Shown here piece after piece: positions 1 through 6,474 of a stretch of DNA of 6,474 bases. Source of the stretch: Candidatus Peribacteria bacterium (GTDB lineage Bacteria; Patescibacteria; JAEDAM01; Absconditabacterales; Absconditicoccaceae); NCBI GenBank assembly GCA_031288635.1, contig JAITQZ010000118.1, positions 1 through 6,474 of the forward strand, in the 5' to 3' direction. The notes beneath the pieces were generated by a model that did not search any database, was not told the origin of the DNA, and was given only the letters and a program-made list of their open reading frames with translations. The position numbers and the translations under genes were made by a program. The first letter of the stretch is position 1. Every line of letters begins with the position of its first letter.

Positions 1-110
1 TTGGTATGCTTGTATAACCAATGATACTATTTGCTATACTAAAGATATGCTTAATAAATTGTCACTATCTTGACTTACTCTTATTTAGAAATTGTTTGCG
101 GAACTCCTAT
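1..110 (+). repeat. Left arm of a 110-bp perfect inverted repeat
   Basis: Bases 1-110 are the exact reverse complement of 6334-6443. Identity stops sharply at base 111 (t here, where the partner would give g), and nothing recognisable continues inward. The arm may extend left beyond the window. It is AT-rich and holds a small hairpin at 1-21 (TTGGTAT / ATAACCAA with one bulged A). Its inner edge lies in a short palindrome, TCCTAT-T-ATAGGA (105-117). One frame stays open from an ATG at 21, but the peptide is short and unrecognised. No transposase or tRNA is seen. It could be part of a mobile element, an inversion site or an assembly-end artefact; the sequence alone does not decide. Confidence 0.95.
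10..40 (+). promoter_or_regulatory. Candidate extended -10 promoter inside the left repeat arm, facing inward
   Basis: TATACT at 35-40 is one base from the consensus -10 and is preceded by TG-C (32-34), giving an extended -10. A weak -35, TTGTAT, lies at 10-15 with a 19-base spacer. It points toward the gene starting at 509, but about 460 bases separate them. The identical sequence in the right arm points toward the MEMO1 gene. This is a motif match only. Confidence 0.35.
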
Positions 111-508
111 TATAGGAAATTCAAAAAATAGAAATGACAGTAAATTGTTCGTGATATGGAAAAGTCAACATTGAAAATCGAGGCGATTCTGGAAAAACTC
201 TTTAGAAATGGAGATTGAATAACAAAATTTGTATTATATGACATGTTTTGGATGTCTATTGGGGTGTACAACTGGGGAAAACAATTACATCACTTTATTC
301 GTAGGGATTAATGATTGTGCATTTTTTCAAAAATTTTTTTAATGTTTCGTATTTTTCAATGATTGTGTTGCAAAAGATGTAACATTTTATTTTATATCAT
401 TTTCCTTAAAACGTAAGAGGAAAATGGGGGTGAATTTGTAGAAATCTTCGCCTTTTTTAGGGATTTCTGTATACTTAAAGAGACTTTTATTTTTGGCAGT
501 GTAGCTCT
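111..508. other. Gene-free AT-rich upstream region
   Basis: No credible gene is seen on either strand, even with TGA read as glycine. The longest plausible small frame (238-342, 34 codons, several Cys) has no ribosome-binding site and no family resemblance. The stretch has T-runs, a 10-bp direct repeat AATGATTGTG (310-319 and 358-367), and an inverted repeat AGAAATC/GATTTCT (440-446 and 462-468) that abuts a -10-like box. It probably holds the promoter and leader of the gene at 509, possibly with a regulatory site. Confidence 0.5.
440..475 (+). promoter_or_regulatory. Candidate promoter and adjoining inverted repeat before the LytM gene
   Basis: TATACT at 470-475 matches the -10 consensus in five of six positions. 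It would place the transcription start near 482, about 27 bases before the ATG at 509. Its downstream context (TATACTTAAAGAG) resembles the one in the repeat arms (TATACTAAAGAT). No good -35 is present at 17-18 bases. A 7-bp inverted repeat (440-446 / 462-468) sits just upstream and could be an operator or a leader hairpin. A weaker alternative pair is TTGCAA (368-373) with TTATAT (392-397). Confidence 0.35.
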
Positions 509-2395
509 ATGAAATCTTTCGCTCTTGTTAGTTCAGCTTTCTTTATGGTCTTTTCTGTGGTGGCGACTCCGGTTTTTTCTCAAAATTTGTCTGCTGTGAG
601 TACGACCAATGAAATGGCAGTGGCTTTGCAAGGAGTCAAAGAACTGAAAAGTGGGTTAGATAAAGTGACTCAGGAGCTTTTTGATTTGGATGCAGTAGAG
701 AGAGCTAAGAATGCGGATCTGGATGATAAATATAGGCAGGCGAGAGATGAGATTGTGAGAGTAATCAGTAGTATTGATGTGGCTACGACTAGTATTTCTC
801 AGTCGGTGGCGAAATTGGTGACGTATCAGAAACAGATGCAGAATGTGGTAGATGAGCTGACTACGTTGAGGACGTCTGCTGGTGCTGCCAAGGTGTATCT
901 AGCTGAATATCTCAATTTGCTCTATAAAATGCAATTGGAGATTTATGAAGATGCGGAGATGCACACGAATGATATCAGACTTTTGGTGAACTCTGACAAT
1001 ATTAGTAAAACGTTGGTGGGGTCAGATATTACTGCTGCAATGACGGCACAGCTCTATGCTCTTTTGCAGCAGGCGGATAAAGCAGAAATTAATAATATTG
1101 AGTTGCTCAGTAAACTAGGAAAACTCAAACAGCAGGCTCAGACGACCTTGAATAGTTATCGTGAAGAGATTGAAAAACTTCAACAAAAAAAGCAATATCT
1201 TCTCAATTTTATTGAACTGTATAAAAATGAGCAGGTAGCGAGTGCTCAGAGGTTCGATAAAGTGTTTGCGAGTAAAAAGGAAGTCTATTTATCTATTCAG
1301 ACGTTTTTGGATGAGATTGTGAAAAAAAACTATAAATCTGTGGATGGTATTGCAGAGAATATTGCTAAACTTGCGACGATGCCAGATGCAAAAAATGAGC
1401 AAACTATTTCTCCTCTTGCTCGACCAGTGTATCCGATTGAGTATATTTCGCGTTATTACAATGATGCACAGTTTGAAGCGGATAATGGATTTAAGCATCA
1501 GGGTATTCAAATTCAGGCAGCTCAGAGGTCGCCGGTGTATGCTGCTAGAGATGGAGTAGTGTATCACGTGTTTGATAATATGGATAGTATTAGTTGGATT
1601 ATGGTTGTTCATCAAAATGGATATGTGACGATATATCAATATCTTAATCAGATTATCGTAAAGCCAGGGGATATTGTGAGTAGAGGACAGATTATTGGGT
1701 ATAGTTGAGGAGAGCCGGGAACTAATGGAGCAGGATTTGTTTCAGAAGGAGAAAATCTGACTTTCAATGTTTATAAGTATGGATTGCCAATAGATCCATT
1801 GAGTGTTTTAGATTTAAGTGCGATTACTAATTGGCAGACCATGTTGCCGGAGGAATATAGGCTGAAATATCTCAGTGATAATATGGTGAGGCCAATCGAC
1901 GTGAGTGATTTAAAATTTGCTGAGGGAACTACTGTGGATGAGAGGAGTCAACATTTTCTTAGTACTTATGCTAAGGGAATTTATAGAGATTTGAGTTTTC
2001 GGGATAGTGTAGTAGCGGGGACCAATATTGATAGGGATATGGTGATTTGTGTGGGGTTTGCTGAGTCGACGTTGGGAAATTATTTGTCTACGAGCAATAA
2101 TATTGGAAATGTGGGGAATAATGACCGTGGAGATAGGATTGCCTATACTTCTCCGTATGAGGGGGCGAGACTGATTGCGTTGACACTGAATAATGCGTAT
2201 TTGGGGCATTATCATACGATTAACCAGCTTTCGAGATATGGAAATGCAAATGGTAGTATTTACGCGTCTAGTCCTATCAATTGGCAGACGAATGTGTTGA
2301 AATGTTTGTCTAAGATTAAGGGGTATACGATTCCGGAGGATTTCCCGTTTAGGACGGGTCCCAATCCTGAATTGAATAAGGATGTTGGTTTGTAG
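509..2395 (+). CDS. Secreted coiled-coil protein with degenerate LytM/M23 domain and C-terminal lysozyme-like domain (in-frame TGA read as Gly)
   Basis: A 628-residue protein likely to act at the cell wall outside the membrane. Residues 1-24 are a signal peptide (MKS start, hydrophobic core, probable cut after VFS). Residues about 27-290 are charged coiled coil, as in EnvC-type proteins. Residues about 325-430 are an M23 fold (FKHQGIQIQ, DGVVYHV, GQIIGYSGGEPG, LPIDP). Only the first zinc ligand, H330, remains: the usual Asp is Q334, the YxHL His is Y378, and HLHFEV is NLTFNV (416-421). The domain is therefore probably not a peptidase; it may bind or activate a partner. The tail (about 440-628) has FAESTLGN with E519 and a following NNIGN-x-GN-x-DRG stretch, suggesting a lysozyme or transglycosylase-like fold; this is inference. 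Codon 400 (1706-1708) is TGA, inside the conserved GG loop, and the frame runs on to TAG. The ATG at 509 is chosen because the signal peptide begins there; no Shine-Dalgarno is seen. Confidence 0.9.
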
Positions 2396-2435
2396 TCAGT
2401 TTTTGGTGGATGTTTGGTATTAATTTTGGGTATAA

Positions 2436-2468
2436 TCAAAAAATTCCCCCGACCCTTGAGGTCGAGGG
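2436..2468 (-). terminator. Rho-independent terminator for the RNase J transcript
   Basis: On the minus strand, CCCTCGACC pairs with GGTCGGGGG (2446-2454 with 2460-2468; one C/A mismatch, five-base loop). It is followed two bases later by six T (2443-2438). It lies about 77 bases past the RNase J stop at 2545, in the right orientation. On the plus strand no T-run follows the stem, so it would serve the convergent LytM gene poorly. Confidence 0.75.
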
Positions 2469-2482
2469 CAAAATGTGTATGG

Positions 2483-2504
2483 TATAGAAATTTTAGTTTC
2501 TATA
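2483..2504. other. AU-rich stem-loop between the convergent genes
   Basis: TATAGAAA (2483-2490) and TTTCTATA (2497-2504) form a perfect 8-bp stem with the loop TTTTAG. No T-tract follows on either strand. It could stabilise or help end the LytM mRNA, or be a chance AT-rich palindrome. Confidence 0.35.
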
Positions 2505-2544
2505 GTAAAGAGATGAAGGAATCAGTGCAAGATACTTCTGCATT

Positions 2545-4704
2545 TTAGTCTTCATATCCCTGCTCTTCCAAGGTCATCCCAACAATCGGGTCAATCCCAT
2601 TCAAATCCCCATTATTTACGGCTTCTCTATTGATATATACCCACGTAAGCATAAGCATTGGAACTCTTCCAATAATATTGGTAATTTGTTCTCCGAGTGC
2701 TTCTTTTACGCTTCTCAGATTTTCTTTTACTTCCATTCTTTTCTTGAGATTGGCATTGTAGGTCGTCCTCGCGAAATCAACAATCTTGGTATGAATATTT
2801 TTCACTTCGGAGGAATACACAAATCCGCGGGACTCGATTTGCAAGTTTCCTACAAGTTCGTGTGTTTTGGTATCGACTTTGAAGATGAGAGCGACTACTC
2901 CGTCTTGAGCCATAATAGTTCTGGCTTTGATTACGTATTCTCCCGATAAATGTCCTTGTCCTTTTCCGTCAATCATTACGGTATCAAGTTTCAGCTTTTT
3001 CTCTGAGACAAGTATTGCGTCATCATAGAGTTCAATAGGCTGACCATTTTTGGGGAGCAGGATTTTTTCTTCGGGAATTCTCATATCGAGAGCTATTTTT
3101 TTGTGGGCGGTTCTCATTGTCGATTCTCCGTGTACGGGAGCGAAATATTCTGGTTTGAGGAGTGCCATCATTTCTTTCATATCTTCTTGATAGGCGTGTC
3201 CAGAGGTGTGAAGGTCTAAGCTTGGGTCGTCGACGAGGTCTACTCCGAGGTCTACGAGATTATTCATCAGCGAAGCCACAGCTTTTTCATTTCCTGGAAT
3301 GGTATGAGAAGACAAAATCACGCAATCCCCCGGACGAAGTGTGAAGTCTTTGAAGGTATTGGTGGCCATTCTGACGAGTGCAGAAAATTCTTCACCTTGA
3401 GAACCGGTACAGAGGATTAATACCCTTTCATCAGGCAGTTGCTCAATTCCTGGGGCCATTACGCGAATCATTTCTTTGGGAACATTGATATATCCCAGTT
3501 CCTGACAAAGCTGAACGTTATTGACCATCGAACGACCCGCTAGAAAAACGACTCTATTTTGGCGGACAGCACTTTCTACGATTTGGATAATTCTTCCGAT
3601 ATTAGAGGCAAATGCTGACACAATAATTCTTTGTTTGGCGTGATGATTGATAGCGGTTGCAATATTCTCTCCGATAAGCTTTTCTGAAGGCGTATGCCCT
3701 GGAGTCCTCGCATTGGTGGATTCTCCCATATAGAGTTTCACGCCTTCGGTCCCAATTCTGGAGATTTTCCCTAAGTCTGCGGGTCTATCTATGGCCGGCA
3801 TAAAGTCGATTTTGAAATCTCCCGAATGCACTACCACTCCCTTTGGTGTGTGCACTGCCAATCCCATACTCTCCGGGATGGAGTGATTAACGCGGAAAAA
3901 TTCTACGGTGAAGATTCCTGCTTTCACAATATCTAAGTCGGGGTCAACTAATTTGTATCTAAAATGTCTCTGGTCTTGGTCATTCAGACTTTTTCTAATG
4001 AGTCCGAGAGCGAGTGGAGTCGTGTGCACGGTTGGATAGTCTAATTTTCCGATAATGTCTTTGATGGCTCCAATATGGTCTAGATGTCCGTGGGTGATAA
4101 AAATTCCACGAATGTTTTTCTTTCTATTCATCAAATACGTAATGTCAGGAATAATATAGTCTACTCCGTGCATATCATAGCTGGCAAATTCGAGTCCTGC
4201 GTCGATGATGAGGATATCGTTTTTGTATTCTATCACCGTCATATTAATTCCGATTTGTTCTAGTCCTCAGAGAGCAAAAACTCTGACCGGGATTTCGTCT
4301 TTTTTGATGAGCTTTTTCAAATCGGCTATGGATTGTGTCGCTTGTTCTGCCCTATGTTTTAGAAAGATTTCAGAAGTGATTCTGGCCGTGCTTCTATTTC
4401 CAGCATTTCTCGTATATGAGCTGGCTCTGGAAGTGGAAGGAGCTGCAGGTCTCGGGGTGGAAGCGGTAGGTCTGGATAAAGCGGTTGCTGGTCTGGGCGT
4501 TGAAGTTGCTGGTCTGGATGAAGAAGTGGTAGGTCTCGGTACAGAAGTGGTAGGTCTCGGCGAAGAGGTCGCGGGTCTAGGGGTTGGAGTCCTGGAAGGA
4601 GCTGTAGGTTTGTAATAAGGTCTGGTTCCATTGTTTTTTGCTTTCAAATCAATAGAAATGTTGGACTGCATTGGTGCAGTAGGTTCGTTTGTAGTTGTAG
4701 TCAT
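2545..4704 (-). CDS. rnj: Ribonuclease J with Pro-rich N-terminal extension (in-frame TGA read as Gly)
   Basis: A 719-residue beta-CASP metallo-beta-lactamase ribonuclease. In the RNase J family these enzymes degrade and mature mRNA and rRNA in the cytoplasm by 5'-3' exonuclease and endonuclease action. Visible motifs: the domain start VRVFALGGLEQIGINMTVIE (140-159), HGHLDH (205-210, two zinc ions), NHSIPES (H274), HSGDFKID (D296), TSGH (H503) and PVHGE (H525). The C-terminal domain is complete and ends GYED. Codon 146 (4269-4267) is TGA at the first Gly of the GG motif; reading it as stop would leave a start at 4242 and cut off the motif. Family members are usually about 550-560 residues; the extra length is a disordered-looking N-terminus with heptapeptide repeats. 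The ATG at 4704 is preferred; an in-frame GTG lies at 4713. The gene is divergent from the methyltransferase and ends in TAA. Confidence 0.95.
4435..4581 (-). repeat. 21-bp tandem repeats coding heptapeptides in the RNase J extension
   Basis: About seven degenerate 21-bp units code heptads of the form P/S-R-P-A/T-T/A-S/A-x (residues about 42-90 of RNase J): PRPATSS, PRPTTSV, PRPTTSS, SRPATST, PRPATAL, SRPTAST, PRPAAPS. Length is kept at seven residues while codons vary, so the unit is old enough to have drifted but stays in frame. The basic, proline-rich composition predicts a disordered segment that might bind RNA or a partner protein. Confidence 0.85.
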
Positions 4705-4717
4705 TGTATACACTATA
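4702..4717 (-). promoter_or_regulatory. Candidate -10 box placed for a leaderless RNase J mRNA
   Basis: On the minus strand TATAGT (4717-4712) is followed by seven bases and then the ATG at 4704. This would place transcription start at or next to the A of the start codon. No Shine-Dalgarno precedes the ATG, which fits a leaderless message. No clear -35 is seen. Confidence 0.4.
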
Positions 4718-4757
4718 AAAGATTAAAAATGTTTGTTTTATCCTTTTCCCCTCGTTG

Positions 4758-5303
4758 ATGATGAACAGCTTTTTAGAGCAGTTGAGATACTCTTGTGAGA
4801 GTAGAGCTATTCCGCTGATTTCTCCTGAAACGCAAACTTTCCTTGTTCAGAAACTGTATGAAACCCAGCCAAAGCACGTTTTAGAAATCTGAGCTGCCGT
4901 AGGGTATAGTACTCTCGTCATCGCACAAACGATTTGAGAGTGGGGAGGGAACATTGTGAGTTTAGAGATTGCGTATCCTGCTTACTTGGAAGCATTGAAA
5001 ACTACCGCAAAAATGCACAATATTATCCTCTATCCTTTTGATATCAACAGAATTCATCCAGAAAAGCTCTTTTCGCAGAAATTCGATTTTGTATTTATAG
5101 ATGCTCAGAAAGGTCAATACGGAGAGTACGTAGAGAAAATACAAACCTCTCTCTGTCCAGAAAATACACTTTTACTCGATGATGTCATCAAATATCAAAA
5201 CAAACTGTCTTCATTATATTCATTTCTGGGAAAAAATCAAGTAAAGTATAAGATTTTTCCTACGGAGCCGTGAGATGGCGTAATGCTGCTGGAAAACGTG
5301 TAG
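4758..5303 (+). CDS. SAM-dependent O-methyltransferase, family 3 type (three in-frame TGA read as Gly)
   Basis: A 181-residue class I methyltransferase resembling the caffeoyl-CoA/catechol O-methyltransferase family (Methyltransf_3), probably cytoplasmic; its substrate cannot be told. Motif I is LEIGAAVGYS (42-51) with G45 coded by TGA (4890-4892). G60 (TGA 4935-4937) precedes EWGGNIVSLE, where E70 should bind the SAM ribose. FVFIDAQKGQY (111-121) and LLLDDV (138-143) supply the D residues that bind metal in this family. G172 (TGA 5271-5273) lies in the C-terminal PTEPGDGVMLLENV. Read with the standard code only a 105-residue fragment remains. It is somewhat shorter than the usual 200-220 residues. 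ATG at 4758 and 4761 are both possible and neither has a Shine-Dalgarno; a weak -10, TATCCT, lies at 4739-4744. It ends in TAG, 11 bases before the convergent MEMO1 stop. Confidence 0.9.
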
Positions 5304-5314
5304 TGTGAAAATGG

Positions 5315-6172
5315 TTATTGATATCGCATAAATACTCTGGAGGTATTTTCTTTTTCCATATCACGTCCGAAAATGGTACTAGAGCTATCTCTGTATCGCA
5401 GTTGAGCGTACTGCTGCGTGGGTGCGGTAAGTTGTTGGATGGTGAAAAGGCAGGCTGGACAGTCCACATCTAAAGCTCTGAAATCTGACCGTGTTCAAGT
5501 TCAGCTTTGTAAGGTGGAAATGCTGGTTTTATCGTTTGCTAAAGCGGTGGTTTCAGGGAGATAGTGAGAGAAGTCTACGGAAGCGATAAAAAGGATTTCT
5601 TTGTTTATCAGACCTCCTCCCGCCCCGCAATCCTGCGGGGCTCCTTCCCTCCCGCAGTTCTGCACGACTTCACTGCGTTTCGCCTTTGCAGGGGGATACG
5701 CAACTTGTGGAGGTTCACGATGGGTTGGGAGAATAAGCGGAATAATTTGTTTTGTATCTGGAAAGTAGGTAGTTATTCGTTGCAAATGTTCGCCGATACC
5801 GTGTTCTCTCGTGGTCAAACCATTCCCAAAAGGGTAAAAGATTTCTTCATCGCAAGCGACGTTGGGAAATGGAGTCATGGTATATTTTTTATTTTTGAAG
5901 TAGATGTCGCTCGTTTCACAGATAGTTTGAGGGGAAGTGGAATGTTGATGGTAATGATTAGGAGAAATGATGACAATCATATCCGGGCTACGCTCGGCAT
6001 ATCGTTTGTCTTTGAGAAAAGCGTAAAATTGGTCTACCTTTTCCGAAGCAAGCATAAAGTGGGGAATGATGACGAAATGCGTTTCTGGGTTTTGTTCTTT
6101 TGTTCACAGAAAAAAGACGAAGAAGAGGAGAAAAAGTATGGGAAAGAAAATGAGCAAAAGAAGTTTTTTCAT
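5315..6172 (-). CDS. MEMO1-family (AmmeMemoRadiSam B-type) protein with N-terminal hydrophobic helix (three in-frame TGA read as Gly)
   Basis: A 285-residue MEMO1-like protein; the family shares the fold of class III extradiol dioxygenases and its bacterial role is unknown. Family landmarks: FVIIPHF (H38), IISPNHY (H73), EHGIGEH (123-129), SVDFSHYL (D200, H203), LDVDCPACL and SSTIFGR near the end. The Cys found in human MEMO1 (TICGR) is Phe here. Residues 2-22 are a very hydrophobic Leu/Phe stretch after MKK, predicting a membrane anchor or signal peptide. An ATG at 6055 exists, but starting there would lose H38, so 6172 is chosen. TGA codons at 6106-6104, 5503-5501 and 5497-5495 are read as Gly. 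Residues about 154-187 come from an inserted GC-rich element. It ends in TAA, convergent with the methyltransferase; no partner radical-SAM or AMMECR1 gene is in the window. Confidence 0.88.
5612..5714. repeat. GC-rich palindromic element inserted in frame in the MEMO1 gene
   Basis: About 103 bp at roughly 63% G+C, far above its AT-rich surroundings. It is bounded by short inverted ends, ACCTCC (5612-5617) and GGAGGT (5709-5714). Inside is an 8-bp hairpin GCCCCGCA-ATCC-TGCGGGGC (5622-5641). It codes a segment rich in Pro, Lys, Gly and Cys (PPAKAKRSEVVQNCGREG) between PLILPT and KEILFIASVDFSHYL, where MEMO1 proteins have nothing alike. It keeps the frame. It behaves like a REP or Rickettsia-type palindromic element that tolerates insertion into genes. 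Only one copy is in the window, so mobility is inference. Confidence 0.65.
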
Positions 6173-6215
6173 AGTAGGGAGTTTAAGGAAATGGAAAAGG
6201 AATAAAACTCTTTTT

Positions 6216-6245
6216 ATGATATTTTTTTACACAAGGAGAAATCAA
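6216..6245 (-). promoter_or_regulatory. Candidate promoter of the MEMO1 gene
   Basis: On the minus strand TTGATT (6245-6240) and TATCAT (6221-6216) are separated by 18 bases, giving a start near 6209 and a leader of about 37 bases before the ATG at 6172. Both boxes are four to five of six to consensus. The promoter-like sequence in the right repeat arm is an alternative, further upstream. Confidence 0.4.
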
Positions 6246-6333
6246 TAGTATCTTGTAGACGAGATAAAGAACTACCAAAAGTTATCTTATAAAGAAGATA
6301 ATCATCATTTTTCAGTTGCAAATCTTTTCTTTC

Positions 6334-6443
6334 ATAGGAGTTCCGCAAACAATTTCTAAATAAGAGTAAGTCAAGATAGTGACAATTTATTAAGCATATC
6401 TTTAGTATAGCAAATAGTATCATTGGTTATACAAGCATACCAA
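6334..6443 (-). repeat. Right arm of the 110-bp perfect inverted repeat
   Basis: The exact reverse complement of 1-110, so the two arms face each other across about 6.2 kb that holds all four genes. The inner edge is sharp at 6333/6334. Bases 6444-6474 beyond the outer edge cannot be compared because the left side of the window ends at the repeat. The absence of any mismatch over 110 bp implies recent duplication, ongoing gene conversion, or an assembly join. Confidence 0.95.
6404..6434 (-). promoter_or_regulatory. Candidate extended -10 promoter inside the right repeat arm, facing inward
   Basis: The mirror copy of the left-arm motif: TG-C-TATACT on the minus strand (-10 at 6409-6404) with TTGTAT at 6434-6429. 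It points toward the MEMO1 gene about 230 bases away. Motif match only. Confidence 0.35.
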
Positions 6444-6474
6444 CTACTCAATCATTGTTTCAATCTAGTAATTT

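Noticed and set aside
238..342. Small Cys-containing reading frame of 34 codons
   Set aside because: No ribosome-binding site, no recognisable family, AT-rich run at the end; likely chance.
509..2395. Two separate genes or a pseudogene split by a stop at 1706
   Set aside because: The frame continues without shift and the M23 motif spans the TGA; the same pattern in all four genes points to recoding, not decay.
4435..4581. CRISPR-like repeat array
   Set aside because: Units are contiguous, 21 bp, degenerate, keep a coding frame and have no spacers.
4205..4615. Val/Gly/Leu-rich plus-strand frame opposite the RNase J extension
   Set aside because: Its regularity is the mirror image of the 21-bp coding repeats on the minus strand.
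2545..4713. Separate Pro-rich protein (4267-4713) upstream of a shorter RNase J (2545-4242)
   Set aside because: The TGA lies within the conserved ALGGLEQIG motif of RNase J, so the two pieces are one protein.
5304..5314. Terminator between the methyltransferase and MEMO1 genes
   Set aside because: The 11-bp gap holds no hairpin or T-tract.
509..6172. TGA as selenocysteine or tryptophan
   Set aside because: The sites need Gly, no SECIS-like hairpins were noticed after the codons, and the frequency of two codons per gene on average is too high for selenocysteine.
5564..6205. 213-codon plus-strand frame opposite MEMO1
   Set aside because: It is antisense to clear MEMO1 motifs and has no family resemblance.
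6231..6245. Shine-Dalgarno-like AAGGAGA on the plus strand
   Set aside because: No start codon with a useful frame follows it at a suitable distance.
6214..6423. 69-codon minus-strand frame overlapping the right repeat arm
   Set aside because: Half of it is repeat sequence, the peptide has no recognisable features, and the left-arm copy of the frame stops soon after the repeat.

Overview
The window comes from a bacterium that reads TGA as glycine (genetic code 25). That code is known from the candidate phyla Gracilibacteria (BD1-5) and Absconditabacteria (SR1) of the Patescibacteria/CPR. All four protein genes contain in-frame TGA codons, eight in total. Several fall where the protein family requires glycine: the SAM-binding motif of the methyltransferase, the GG of the RNase J 'ALGGLEQIG' start motif, and the GG of the M23 'GYSGGEPG' loop. 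All four genes end in TAA or TAG and none in TGA. Under the standard code each gene would look broken. Which of the two phyla this is cannot be decided from the window.

Layout from left to right: a perfect 110-bp inverted-repeat arm (1-110); an AT-rich gene-free stretch of about 400 bp; a secreted coiled-coil protein with a degenerate LytM/M23 domain and a C-terminal lysozyme-like domain (509-2395, +); a convergent intergenic region with a terminator for the opposing gene; ribonuclease J with an unusual Pro/Arg/Ser/Thr-rich N-terminal extension (2545-4704, -); a 53-bp divergent promoter region; a SAM-dependent O-methyltransferase (4758-5303, +); and, convergent with it and only 11 bp away, a MEMO1-family protein (5315-6172, -). 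The MEMO1 protein has an N-terminal hydrophobic helix and a GC-rich palindromic element of about 103 bp inserted in frame. A gene-free leader and the second inverted-repeat arm (6334-6443) follow, then 31 bp of unassigned flank.

The genes do not form one pathway. RNase J serves RNA turnover, the LytM/lysozyme fusion the cell envelope, and the methyltransferase and MEMO1 proteins have unknown substrates. They alternate in strand, so most are probably transcribed singly. The most notable points are the consistent glycine recoding, the long perfect inverted repeats that bracket all four genes and carry an inward-facing promoter-like sequence, the GC-rich element that has become part of a protein, and the LytM domain that has lost most of its zinc and catalytic residues while fused to a second wall-hydrolase-like domain.
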